This document shows positions 27,630 through 35,855 of a DNA stretch of 64,000 nt, piece by piece. How positions within the stretch are numbered: position 1 is the first letter of the stretch; each line of letters opens with the position of its first letter. Under the pieces are notes generated by a model. That model did not search any database. It saw only the letters and a list, made by a program, of their open reading frames with translations, and was not told where the DNA came from. The stretch comes from Methylocapsa acidiphila B2. GTDB lineage: Bacteria > Pseudomonadota > Alphaproteobacteria > Rhizobiales > Beijerinckiaceae. Location of the stretch: positions 1,178,001-1,242,000 of the forward strand of contig NZ_KE386496.1 in NCBI RefSeq assembly GCF_000427445.1. Direction: 5' to 3'. The position numbers were made by a program, and so were the translations under genes.

Positions 27630-27743
27630 GAGCAAGTTTCCGAGAAAGTTGATCGACTTTTCCGGTCGGAACACGCGCCAACTTATGATCTGGAGCGCAT
27701 TCTCCCCCATTGGACGATTCCGTCCAATCGGAACGCGCTCCAG
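27630..27743. repeat. Composite intergenic palindrome, copy A
   Basis: Two adjoining imperfect palindromes. The first (27630-27675) resembles the element at 32536-32579, with an AAAGTTGATCGACTTTT centre. The second is nested: CTGGAGCGC (27690-27698) pairs with GCGCTCCAG (27735-27743), and inside it ATTGGACG pairs with CGTCCAAT. It lies in the moaA upstream region, so it may form a hairpin in the moaA leader. Confidence 0.7.
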
Positions 27744-27797
27744 GCAATCCGAACATTGACGTGGAAATCCAGCCTCGGCGAATGTAGATATAAACCC

Positions 27798-28856
27798 ATG
27801 ACATTAATGCCGACATTGCCTCAGGCAAGTTCCGAACCATGGCCGATTGCAGCCAAGGCCGCGCCGCTCGTCGATCCATTCGGGCGCGAAATCAATTATG
27901 TTCGCGTCTCGGTCACGGATCGGTGCGATATGCGCTGCGTCTATTGCATGTCGGAGGATATGAATTTCCTGCCGAAGCGCGACTTGCTCAGTCTCGAGGA
28001 ACTGGACCGCCTGTGCTCCGCCTTCATTCTGCGCGGCGTCCACAAGCTCCGCATCACCGGCGGAGAGCCGCTGGTGCGACGGAACATCATGAGCTTGTTC
28101 CGCGCGCTCTCGCGCCATCTCGAGTCTGGCGCGCTGTCCGATCTGACCCTCACGACCAATGGATCCCAGCTCGCCGATCACGCCGCCGAGCTCGCGGCTG
28201 TCGGCGTTCGCCGGCTCAATCTCTCGCTCGACACGCTCGATCCGGCCAAGTTTCGCGCGATCACCCGCTGGGGCGATCACGCGCGCGTCATGGCCGGCGT
28301 CGACGCCGCGCAAAAAGCGGGCGTCTCCGTCAAGATCAATATGGTCGCGCTCCAAGGCGTGAACGACCAGGAGATCGCGCCCATGCTGGAATGGGCTCAT
28401 GGGCGCGGAATGGACCTCACCCTGATCGAGGTGATGCCGCTGGGCAAAATCGAGGCCGAGCGCGCCGATCAATTCCTGCCGTTGAGCCTCGTCGAAGCCA
28501 GGCTCAAGGAGCGCTACACGCTCGATGAAATCGACTATCGCACCGGCGGGCCGGCGCGTTATGTGCGGGTCGCCGAGACCGGCGGCCGCTTGGGCTTCAT
28601 CACGCCGCTCACGCATAATTTCTGCGAAGGCTGCAATCGGGTCCGCGTGACCTGCACGGGCACGCTTTATATGTGCCTCGGTCAAGAGGACGCCGCCGAT
28701 TTGCGCGCGCCCTTGCGCGCCTCGACGTCGGATCGGCTCCTGCATCAAGAGATCGAAGCCGCAATCGCCCGCAAGCCGAAAGGCCATGATTTTATCATCG
28801 ATCGGGGCCAAACTGCGCCGGCCGTCGCGCGGCATATGAGCGTGACCGGCGGATAG
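27798..28856 (+). CDS. moaA: GTP 3',8-cyclase (molybdenum cofactor biosynthesis)
   Basis: MoaA is the radical SAM enzyme that, with MoaC, converts GTP to cyclic pyranopterin monophosphate. The N-terminal cluster motif C43-x3-C47-x2-C50 ([10 protein letters not shown]) is present, as are the C-terminal cluster cysteines in [12 protein letters not shown] and the C-terminal Gly-Gly needed for activity (MSVTGG). I choose ATG 27798, giving 352 residues; ATG 27807 is also possible, and an upstream in-frame ATG at 27756 is in the repeat element. No other moa gene is adjacent. Intergenic palindromes lie on both sides. Confidence 0.95.
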   Translation: MTLMPTLPQASSEPWPIAAKAAPLVDPFGREINYVRVSVTDRCDMRCVYCMSEDMNFLPKRDLLSLEELDRLCSAFILRGVHKLRITGGEPLVRRNIMSLFRALSRHLESGALSDLTLTTNGSQLADHAAELAAVGVRRLNLSLDTLDPAKFRAITRWGDHARVMAGVDAAQKAGVSVKINMVALQGVNDQEIAPMLEWAHGRGMDLTLIEVMPLGKIEAERADQFLPLSLVEARLKERYTLDEIDYRTGGPARYVRVAETGGRLGFITPLTHNFCEGCNRVRVTCTGTLYMCLGQEDAADLRAPLRASTSDRLLHQEIEAAIARKPKGHDFIIDRGQTAPAVARHMSVTGG

Positions 28857-28892
28857 GCCACCGGAGCCGGTGTGCGTCCCGCGGCGTGCGCA

Positions 28893-28980
28893 GTTCCGAT
28901 CGAAAAAGTCGATCGGCCTTTTGGACATTGAGACGCCGCCGTCTCATGAGAACATGCTCCAGCTGATTTATCTGGAGCGC
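28893..28980. repeat. Composite intergenic palindrome, copy B
   Basis: Downstream of moaA, CGATCGAAAAAGTCGATCG (about 28897-28915) forms a partial palindrome, followed by GCTCCAG (28956-28962) and its complement CTGGAGC (28972-28978) around a 9-base loop. These share the AAAAAGTCGATC and CATGCTCCAG words with the copies at 27630 and 32536. No T-run follows, so it is not a standard terminator. Confidence 0.6.
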
Positions 28981-29044
28981 GTCCTTGTGTTGCGCGGCGA
29001 ATTCTCCGTCTTATCCAGCGGGCGCTCCCGGCCAAACGCGTCGC

Positions 29045-29266
29045 TCAAGCGGAAGCCGATTCAGCTTCGCGACGCACCAGATCCAAAAGGACCGACAGGC
29101 GCTCGAGCTGCGCGTTCTTCGCGAGCATGACGAGCTCGGAAGCCATATGGGCGAGATATTCGGCCGTTTCCGAAGCGCTCGCCTGAATCCCCTCGACCAA
29201 GTCCTGATCGTCGACGCCAACCTCTACGCTACGGCTCGCCACAGAGTCCTTGTTGTCTCGCGCCAT
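29045..29266 (-). CDS. Conserved small hypothetical protein (73 aa)
   Basis: The protein is acidic and helical: SETAEYLAHMASELVMLAKN and a final LSVLLDLVRREAESA segment, a pattern seen in short rhizobial proteins of unknown role (MA-x-EL-x-x-LA...L-x-x-L-x-x-A-x-x-EA). GGGAGAG sits just before the ATG. There is no membrane segment. It is transcribed in the same direction as the repressor gene further right, 212 bp away. Confidence 0.75.
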   Translation of the reverse strand: MARDNKDSVASRSVEVGVDDQDLVEGIQASASETAEYLAHMASELVMLAKNAQLERLSVLLDLVRREAESASA

Positions 29267-29478
29267 GATGCTCTCCCATTTCCGTGACGATCATCATCGT
29301 CCTGTTTCGGTTGCGCCGAGCTGGCCTAGTGACGGACCTTGCGGCGACCGGCGAACAACGCCGATGACGTACTGTACATAACGCACAGTCGTTTGCAACA
29401 CGAAACGTACAGAAATTCGAGAAAAGTACAATTTGTGCTATTTTAGGCCAATGACGCAACTGTCGCCCCGCCCGCGCC

Positions 29479-30135
29479 TCATCTCGCGCGCCGCGTCGAC
29501 CGCTCCAGCAAAGTCCATTCGCCCGCGCGTATATTGCCGAACACCTTGCAGGCCCATTCAATCTGGACGTTCAGGATAGGACTCGCGTTATGGCTGACGA
29601 GATCGAACCGGTCCTTGGCGACGCGGCGAATGGTCTTCAAATAGCGCCGTCCGTCTGTGAGCCGGACCGCCGCCTCCCAGCCGTCCGCCTCGGAGCGCGT
29701 TTGCGCAACCTTCCAGCAAATCACAATGTCGCCGGGGTCATAACGCGGCCACATGCTGTCGCCGACGATTTCAAAGGCGACCGCGCCTTTGGGGACGGGA
29801 TATGGAATCTCGATCTCGGCGAAACCTTCCGCCGGCTCCTGCTCGAAATCCGCATCGATGACCGCGCCGGCCCCGATTCGGCCGACGAGGCGCACGACAT
29901 TTTTGGGCTCCTCGCGGACGGCTTCCGCCTCGCCTTCCCCAGTCAGGAGCCAGGCCGCGCTCGTCCCGAAGGCTTTCGCGTAGCGTTCCGCGATCTGCAG
30001 GCGTAAGCCGCGCTCGCCATTCTCGTGGCTGCGATAGGTGTTCTCGTTCCAGCCGAAGGCGCGCGCCGCGTCCGTCGCATTTTCGAATCCGGCGTTGCGG
30101 CGCGCGGCCGCCAATCGGTCGTGGGGCTCGTCCAT
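29479..30135 (-). CDS. CI/LexA-like repressor with S24 self-cleavage domain
   Basis: The 218-residue protein has an N-terminal helix-turn-helix (about residues 4-66; TDAARAFGWNENTYRSHENG) and a C-terminal S24 peptidase domain with Ser127 (GDSMWPRYDPGDIV) and Lys167 (RRYLKTIRR). Family members repress target promoters and can lose activity by RecA-stimulated or spontaneous self-cleavage. I start at ATG 30135, preceded by GCGGGG, rather than a longer frame to 30222, because a palindrome (30151-30167) lies there and would otherwise be inside the coding part. No phage genes are next to it, so it is a chromosomal or stranded regulator. Confidence 0.85.
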   Translation of the reverse strand: MDEPHDRLAAARRNAGFENATDAARAFGWNENTYRSHENGERGLRLQIAERYAKAFGTSAAWLLTGEGEAEAVREEPKNVVRLVGRIGAGAVIDADFEQEPAEGFAEIEIPYPVPKGAVAFEIVGDSMWPRYDPGDIVICWKVAQTRSEADGWEAAVRLTDGRRYLKTIRRVAKDRFDLVSHNASPILNVQIEWACKVFGNIRAGEWTLLERSTRRAR

Positions 30136-30150
30136 GCCCCGCTTATAACA

Positions 30151-30167
30151 AAACGTGCTGTACGTTT
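30151..30167. promoter_or_regulatory. Probable operator of the S24 repressor
   Basis: A perfect inverted repeat AAACGT-GCTGT-ACGTTT (6-base arms, 5-base spacer) lies 15 bases upstream of the repressor start. Related half-sites occur past the 3' end of the same gene: AAACGTACAG near 29400 and GACGTACTGTAC near 29365. The recurrence of ACGTAC/TGTACGT around one regulator suggests autoregulation. Confidence 0.6.
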
Positions 30168-30258
30168 CTACCGAAATTACCGGCTTTTCAACATTTGCGT
30201 GCAATGACGCAGCGATTGGCAATTCGCGGTCGTCCCGGAAATCACATCCGCGCCTTGT

Positions 30259-31335
30259 TCACTCGATGAAAATCTTCGGCGCGGCGCGGGCGCGGCCCTT
30301 TTCCAGCCGCGCCTTGATCTGCTCGGCGATGGAGCGGTAGATCTTGGCGTGCGCGCCCTCCGGCTCGACGGCGACGAGCGGCTTGCCCGAATCGGCATGC
30401 TCGCGAATGCTCATGTCGAGCGGCACCTCGCCCAGAAACGGCACGCTGTAGCGCTCGGCCTCGTGGCGCGCGCCGCCATGCGCGAAAATGTCGGAACGGC
30501 CGCCGCAATGCGGGCACAGGAAATAGCTCATGTTCTCGACAATGCCGAGGACCGGCACGTCGACTTTATTGAACATGGCGATGCCGCGGCGGGCGTCGAT
30601 CAAGGCGAGATCCTGCGGCGTCGAGACCACGACGGCACCGGCGAGCGGAACATTTTGCGCCAAGGTCAGCTGCGCGTCTCCGGTTCCCGGCGGCATGTCG
30701 ACGACGAGGCAATCGAGCTCGCCCCAAGCGACGTCGCGCAAGAGCTGCTGGATCGCGGCCATCACCATGGGACCGCGCCAGATCATCGGATCCTCCTCCT
30801 CGACGAGAAAGCCGATCGACATGGCCTTCACGCCATAGGCTTCAAGCGGCTGCATGACCCGGCCTTCGGCCTCGGGCTTGGCCTTCACGCCGAGCAGGCG
30901 CGGCAGCGACGGCCCGTAGATGTCGGCGTCCAATATGCCGACGCGCCAGCCGAGCGCGGCGAGGCTAAGCGCCAAATTGACGCAGGTTGTCGACTTTCCG
31001 ACCCCACCCTTGCCGGAGGCGACGGCGATCACATGGGCGATTCCGGGGATCGCGATGCTGCGCGGCTGGGCCGCCTTTGGCGGCGCCGGATGAAGATCGG
31101 CCGTTAGGCTGACGAGCGCATTGACGACGCCGCCCAATTGCTTCACCGCCTTTTCGGCGGCGAGGCGCATCGGCTCCATCGCGGCCGATTGCTTCGGATC
31201 GATCGCGATCGAAAGGTAGACCTTGTCGTCCTTGATCGAGAGGCCGGCGACGGCGCCGGATTGCGGCAAAGGCGTCTTGCCGTCCGGGCCCGGAACAGAT
31301 TGAAGCGCGGAGAGGACGTCCTGATCGCTGACCAT
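30259..31335 (-). CDS. apbC: Mrp/ApbC iron-sulfur cluster carrier ATPase
   Basis: This P-loop NTPase binds and transfers [4Fe-4S] clusters to apo-proteins. The N-terminal MIP18-like domain (about residues 1-85) precedes the deviant Walker A SGKGGVGKST, the switch region DADIYGPSLPRLLG, VDMPPGTGD, and the cluster ligand pair in SYFLCPHCGG. Length (358) is typical. GGAGCGAA precedes the ATG. An Fe-S supply role agrees with nearby moaA and the sulfite reductase genes, which need clusters. Confidence 0.95.
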   Translation of the reverse strand: MVSDQDVLSALQSVPGPDGKTPLPQSGAVAGLSIKDDKVYLSIAIDPKQSAAMEPMRLAAEKAVKQLGGVVNALVSLTADLHPAPPKAAQPRSIAIPGIAHVIAVASGKGGVGKSTTCVNLALSLAALGWRVGILDADIYGPSLPRLLGVKAKPEAEGRVMQPLEAYGVKAMSIGFLVEEEDPMIWRGPMVMAAIQQLLRDVAWGELDCLVVDMPPGTGDAQLTLAQNVPLAGAVVVSTPQDLALIDARRGIAMFNKVDVPVLGIVENMSYFLCPHCGGRSDIFAHGGARHEAERYSVPFLGEVPLDMSIREHADSGKPLVAVEPEGAHAKIYRSIAEQIKARLEKGRARAAPKIFIE

Positions 31336-31698
31336 TCGAAATTTCGCTCCATACCCGTCGGCGGCGGATATATAGGCTTTCGTCGCGTTTCGTCCAATCG
31401 CGAACGCCGCCGTCGCCGGTCCCGACCTTTTCTGATCTCCAGGTTCAGCAAGAGCCGCGCCATTGTCGGAGCCCGGGCGTCGGCCGCGGCGGCGGAGCCG
31501 GCAGCCGGGTCTATTGTCGCGCGCGAAAATCGGTCATAAAGACCGCTCCCGCCGCCGCTGAAACAATGTCGCGACAAGCGCCGAACCGCCGCCGCGTCAG
31601 CGCTCGATACTAAGCCGCCGGCGCATATTCGGAGTAGGACCCTGCCCCCCCGACTTACCGCCGGCATTCTCGCATCGTCTCGCCGCCGAGCCAGAGCC
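31336..31698. other. Intergenic stretch between divergent genes
   Basis: No gene is supported. It separates the leftward Mrp gene from the rightward binding-protein gene and should hold both promoters. A small hairpin GGTC-ATAAA-GACC occurs near 31530. The rest is GC-rich without recognisable motifs. Confidence 0.4.
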
Positions 31699-32472
31699 TT
31701 GCGCAGGAGCCTTTTGATCCTCGCCGCCCTCGCCTCCTTCTCTCCCGCGATTGCAGAAGAGGCGCCCGCGGCGCAAAAAGACATCCGCATCGCCAGCGAA
31801 GGCGCGCGCCCGCCCTATAATTATCTCGACAATAGCGAACTCGCTGGCTTCGAGATCGACCTCGCGCGTGATCTCTGCGCCCGCATGAAGGCCAATTGCA
31901 CCTTCGTGACGCAGGATTGGGACGGACTAATCCCAGGCCTGCTCGAGCATCAATATGATGCGATCATGGCCGCGATGGAGATCACCGACGAGGCGCGCGA
32001 GAAGATCGCCTTCACGACCCCCTATGTGCGCATGCCGAGCGCCTTCCTCTCCTCGCGAGACGAACCCATTCGGGACGGCTCGCCGGACGGGCTCGCCGAC
32101 AAGAGCATCGGCGTTGTGTCCGGCGGCGCGCATCAGGCCTATGTCGAGGATCTCTACAAGCGATCGGAGATCCACGCCTACGCCACGCTCGACGAGGCCA
32201 TTCTCGATCTCGCCGAAGGCCGGCTCGACGCCGTCATCGGCGACAAGGACGCGCTCGCCGATTTCTTGAAGACGCGGCGGGAGGCGCAATGCTGCGCGAT
32301 CGCGGCCGACGCGCCGCGCGATCCCGCCTATTTCGGCGAGGGCGTCGGTATCGGCCTTCGCAAGGAGGACAAGGCGCTGAAGGACATGTTCGAGAAAGCT
32401 TTGGCCGAAAGCATAGCCAGCGGCTCCTTCAGCCGAATCCGGGCCAAATATTTCGATTACGAGATCAATTGA
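31699..32472 (+). CDS. Periplasmic amino-acid-type solute-binding protein (orphan)
   Basis: The 257-residue protein has a signal peptide (residues 1-19, cleavage after SPAIA) and the SBP family 3 fold: IRIASEGARPPYNYLDN, GFEIDLARDLCARMKANC, WDGLIPGLLEHQYDAIMAAM and EKIAFTTPYVR. This is the lysine/arginine/ornithine or histidine type of ABC importer binding protein. No permease or ATPase gene is adjacent, so partners must be encoded elsewhere. The start is TTG 31699, whose charged leader (MRRS) fits a signal peptide; TTG 31714 has AGGAG in front of it and is the alternative. Confidence 0.88.
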   Translation: MRRSLLILAALASFSPAIAEEAPAAQKDIRIASEGARPPYNYLDNSELAGFEIDLARDLCARMKANCTFVTQDWDGLIPGLLEHQYDAIMAAMEITDEAREKIAFTTPYVRMPSAFLSSRDEPIRDGSPDGLADKSIGVVSGGAHQAYVEDLYKRSEIHAYATLDEAILDLAEGRLDAVIGDKDALADFLKTRREAQCCAIAADAPRDPAYFGEGVGIGLRKEDKALKDMFEKALAESIASGSFSRIRAKYFDYEIN

Positions 32473-32535
32473 CATAGAGGCGCTCGAAGAACAGCGCACG
32501 GCGCCGGAAAGAACCCGCTCCAGATCAAAAAGCAG

Positions 32536-32579
32536 GAGCATGTTGCGAAAAAGTCGACCAACTTTTTCCGAACATGCTC
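32536..32579. repeat. Intergenic palindrome, copy C
   Basis: A long hairpin-forming sequence: GAGCATGTT (32536-32544) pairs with AACATGCTC (32571-32579), and inside it GAAAAAGT pairs with ACTTTTTC around a short loop. It lies 25 bp upstream of the dehydrogenase start. The words CATGTT, AAAAAGTCGA and AACATGCTC recur in the elements around moaA. Confidence 0.7.
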
Positions 32580-32604
32580 GAGGCGACCACTCGGAAAGAC
32601 ATCA

Positions 32605-33492
32605 ATGGCGAAAGTCGCGTTTCTCGGCCTCGGCGTCATGGGCTACCCCATGGCCGGCCATCTCCTGAAAAAGGGCCATGAGGTCACCGTCTATAACCGG
32701 ACGGCGGCGAAAGCGGCCAAATGGGTCGCTGAATTCGGCGGCTCGTCAAAGGCGACGCCGCGGGAGGCGGCCGCAGGTCAGGCGTTCGTCGTCGCTTGCG
32801 TCGGCAATGACGAGGATCTGCGCGCGGTGACGATCGGCCCCCGAGGCGCGTTCGAGAGCCTTGAAGCCGGCGCGATCTTCATCGACCACACGACCGCGTC
32901 GGCCATTGTCGCCCGCGAGCTGCATGCCGTGGCGAAAGCGGCTGGCAAGGGCTTTGTCGACGCGCCAGTGTCCGGCGGCCAGGCCGGCGCCGAGAGCGGC
33001 GCGCTCACCATCATGTGCGGCGGCGACGCCGATGATTACGCCCGCGCCGAGCCAATCGTCGCCGCCTACGCCAAGGCGAGCCGCCTGATGGGACCTGCGG
33101 GCAGCGGGCAGCTCACCAAAATGGTCAATCAGATCTGCATCTCGGGTCTTGTGCAGGCGCTCGCGGAAGGTCTCCATTTCGCCAAGCGCGCCGGCCTTGA
33201 TCCGGATGCCGTCATCGAGGTGATCTCCAAGGGCGCGGCGCAATCCTGGCAGATGGAGAATAGGCACAAAACCATGCTCGCCGGCGAATTCGACTTCGGC
33301 TTCGCAGTCAATTGGATGCGCAAGGATCTCGCGATCTGCTTTGACGAGGCGCGGCGCAATGGCGCAAGCCTTCCGGCGGCGGCGCTGGTCGACCAATTTT
33401 ACGCCGAGGTCCAGGCGCTCGGCGGCGGGCGCTGGGACACGTCGAGCCTGATCGCGCGGCTCGAGGCCTTCTCCGCCCTGCAAAAGCCGTAG
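32605..33492 (+). CDS. NAD(P)-dependent beta-hydroxyacid dehydrogenase family protein
   Basis: The 295-residue enzyme has the Rossmann start VAFLGLGVMGYPMAGHLLKKG, the substrate-binding DAPVSGGQAGAESGAL motif, and the catalytic-lysine segment GSGQLTKMVNQ. This is the 3-hydroxyisobutyrate dehydrogenase / glyoxylate-succinic semialdehyde reductase family; the FDFGFAVNWMRKDL stretch is also typical. The physiological substrate cannot be chosen from sequence. It stands alone, with a palindromic element in its leader. Confidence 0.92.
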   Translation: MAKVAFLGLGVMGYPMAGHLLKKGHEVTVYNRTAAKAAKWVAEFGGSSKATPREAAAGQAFVVACVGNDEDLRAVTIGPRGAFESLEAGAIFIDHTTASAIVARELHAVAKAAGKGFVDAPVSGGQAGAESGALTIMCGGDADDYARAEPIVAAYAKASRLMGPAGSGQLTKMVNQICISGLVQALAEGLHFAKRAGLDPDAVIEVISKGAAQSWQMENRHKTMLAGEFDFGFAVNWMRKDLAICFDEARRNGASLPAAALVDQFYAEVQALGGGRWDTSSLIARLEAFSALQKP

Positions 33493-33533
33493 CCGGACGC
33501 CGGGGCGAGCTCGCAAGTGGGAGCATGTAGGCT

Positions 33534-34175
33534 TTAAGGCAGACTCCGAAGATCACCCTCCGGACCAGCCCCGAGCCTTTCCTCGAGCTTACGCTCCTCG
33601 CGCCGCACAATAATCATAAAGGCGACGGCGCCGATGACGACCCCGACGAGCGCAGCGACGCCGAGCGGGCCGCTAACGCGATGCACGGCGTCGCCGAAAA
33701 TATAAGACGCGCCGCCCATGACGACCGCCCAGATTATGCCTCCGGACGCGTTGTAGAATAAAAACTGACCCCAGTGATATTTGTTCACGCCCGCGAGCAG
33801 AGCGGCGAGGATTCTGAGGAAGGCGACGAAACGCCCAAAAAAGACGATCTTCGCCCCATGTCTTGCGAAAAGATATTGCCCGAGCCTGAGTCGGGCCTCC
33901 GGCAGATGAATAAACTTGCCGTAGCGGAGCAAGAGCTTCGCGCCCCAGGTCCGGCCGACCCAGAAACCGATATTGTCGCCAATGATGGCCCCTGCGGCGG
34001 CCATGGCGATGACGAGAGCGATATTGAGCTCGCCCGTGGCGCCGGCATAGGCGCCGGCAAGCAGCAAGGCCGTCTCTCCGGGAAGCGGGACGCCTGCGCT
34101 TTCAAGCATGACGATCAGGAAGACCGCCCAATAGCCATGTTGAGCGATCAGCGGTTGAATGTCGGTGAATAACAC
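33534..34175 (-). CDS. DedA family membrane protein
   Basis: The roughly 213-residue protein has the DedA (SNARE-associated/VTT) pattern: ESAGVPLPGETALLLAGAYA, a GDNIGFWVGRTWG segment, FFGRFVAFLRILAALLAGV and several membrane spans. DedA proteins flip phospholipids or polyprenyl carriers in the inner membrane. A longer frame reaches 34292, but its N-terminus is not DedA-like; GTG at 34175 with GGAG five bases upstream is the likelier start. Downstream gene is convergent. Confidence 0.9.
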   Translation of the reverse strand: MLFTDIQPLIAQHGYWAVFLIVMLESAGVPLPGETALLLAGAYAGATGELNIALVIAMAAAGAIIGDNIGFWVGRTWGAKLLLRYGKFIHLPEARLRLGQYLFARHGAKIVFFGRFVAFLRILAALLAGVNKYHWGQFLFYNASGGIIWAVVMGGASYIFGDAVHRVSGPLGVAALVGVVIGAVAFMIIVRREERKLEERLGAGPEGDLRSLP

Positions 34176-34513
34176 GACGGCTCCAAGCTTTGAGAGATGT
34201 CGAGCGTCAGCGTGGCGCGCCCCTATCGCCGAGTTTTGATCGGCATTGCGCGGCGGGGTCGACGGCGAGCAACCGGCCTGACGACGGATCAACCTTGAAA
34301 AGAGGACATGGCGCGCGCCGAGGAGCCTCTATCGGGACGCACGAGAGCGCTTTCGCGCGACGCGGCTGCGCCTCTTCCATAGGGCTCCTCCCAGAACGAA
34401 AGCGCGCTTGTCACGCGAATTTTTTTCCAAGATAGCACAAGGAGGCGCCGCATCGCCAGCGGAGCAGCCAGAAGCCGCCGAGCCGGCGAACAGTCGCGGC
34501 TAAGGTAAAGCGA

Positions 34514-34648
34514 CCCAAACCATGCGCGCAATCGCGAACTGGGCGCCAGAGATTTGGCCCAATCGTCGATCGCCGCCTCCTCGCGTTTCAAGCTGCGCGG
34601 CCAAAGCCGATCCACAAGCACGCAATAACCATCGGACGCCGATGGGTG
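34514..34648 (-). pseudogene. DUF488 protein, N-terminal remnant
   Basis: A reverse frame reads PSASDGYCVLVDRLWPRS, then LKREEAAIDDW and LAPSSRLRAWFG. This is the conserved N-terminal core of DUF488 (YeaO-like) proteins. Past WFG the frame stays open to 34289 but no longer matches the family, and the true N-terminal residues are missing. I therefore consider it a truncated remnant. Basis is motif recognition only. Confidence 0.6.
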
Positions 34649-34752
34649 CCCGCCCTGGGCTCATCGGATTCAAAAGCAAGGATCGAAGTGCGGGAAGGCA
34701 ATCAAGCGATAAGATATCGCCACACTTTTGAAATGAACCGAGGCGTTTAAAC

Positions 34753-35832
34753 ATGAGCGTGACGCTTAATGCACCGCCGCGCAGCGAACCGGCTGTCGAT
34801 GACGAAGCGCGGTGGACCGCCGTCCTCACGCGAGATCGGAGCTACGATGGTGAATTCTATTATTCCGTCGCTTCGACCGGCGCCTACTGCCATCCATCAT
34901 GCCCCTCTCGTTTAGCACATCGCCGGAATGTACGCTTCCACACCACGATAGCCGAGGCAGAGGCCGCGGGATTTCGGCCCTGCAAGCGGTGCCGGCCTGA
35001 TCAGCCTTCCCTCGAAGAACAGCAGGCGGCGAAGATCGCCAAAGTCTGCCGTCTCATCGCGGAGGCCGAAGAGCAACCTAAGCTCAAGGAACTCGCCAAA
35101 AGCGTCGGCCTCAGCCCTTATCACTTTCATAGGATCTTTAAGGGGGTCACTGGCGTGACGCCGAAGGCTTACGCGACCGCCGAACGTCAGAAACGCATTC
35201 GCGAAAGACTTGGAAAGAGCACGTCCGTGACCGAGGCGATCTATGATGCGGGCTTCAATTCCAGCGGCCGCTTTTATGCGGAGTTATCGCGCGTTCTCGG
35301 CATGACGCCGCGCGCCTTTCAGTCTGGCGGGGCGAGCGCCGAGATAAGATTTGCGGTCGGCGAATGTTCACTGGGCTCGATCCTGGTCGCCGCAAGTCCT
35401 CATGGCGTTTGCGCCATCTCATTCGGAGACGATCCCGACGCCCTTGTACGTGAGCTGCAAGACAAATTCCCCCGGGCGCGACTCTTTGGCGGCGACGCCG
35501 ATTTTGAGCGGCTCGTCGCAAAGGTCGTGGGATTTATCGAAGCGCCCAGGATGGGGTTCGATCTTCCCCTCGACGTCCGAGGGACGGCGTTCCAACATCG
35601 AGTTTGGACAGCATTGCGGGATATCCCGCCCGGAGCAACGGCGAGCTATGCGGAGATCGCCGAGCGCATCGGCGCGCCGAAGGCCGCGCGCGCCGTCGCC
35701 GGCGTTTGCGCCGCAAATAAGATTGCGGCAGCGATTCCTTGCCATCGGATCGTGCGGACCGATGGCGCGATTTCTGGTTATCGCTGGGGCGTCGAACGCA
35801 GACTCATTCTACTCGACAAAGAAGCAAAATAA
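34753..35832 (+). CDS. ada: Ada: methylated-DNA repair methyltransferase and regulator
   Basis: Ada repairs methylphosphotriesters and O6-methylguanine and switches on the adaptive response to alkylation. Domain order in the 359 residues: zinc-bound methyl-acceptor domain with Cys46, Cys50, Cys77 and Cys80 (GAYCHPSC, CKRC); an AraC-type helix-turn-helix (about 95-190; LAKSVGLSPYHFHRIFK); and the methyltransferase with active Cys330 in PCHRIV. All key residues are present. No alkB gene is adjacent. Ribosome site is weak, which is common where Ada controls its own expression. Confidence 0.96.
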   Translation: MSVTLNAPPRSEPAVDDEARWTAVLTRDRSYDGEFYYSVASTGAYCHPSCPSRLAHRRNVRFHTTIAEAEAAGFRPCKRCRPDQPSLEEQQAAKIAKVCRLIAEAEEQPKLKELAKSVGLSPYHFHRIFKGVTGVTPKAYATAERQKRIRERLGKSTSVTEAIYDAGFNSSGRFYAELSRVLGMTPRAFQSGGASAEIRFAVGECSLGSILVAASPHGVCAISFGDDPDALVRELQDKFPRARLFGGDADFERLVAKVVGFIEAPRMGFDLPLDVRGTAFQHRVWTALRDIPPGATASYAEIAERIGAPKAARAVAGVCAANKIAAAIPCHRIVRTDGAISGYRWGVERRLILLDKEAK

Positions 35833-35855
35833 ACGCCCAGCTTTTGCAAGAGTTA

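Noticed and set aside
27804-28928. 374-codon reverse open frame
   Set aside because: Antisense of moaA; dominated by Arg, Ala and Asp, no motif.
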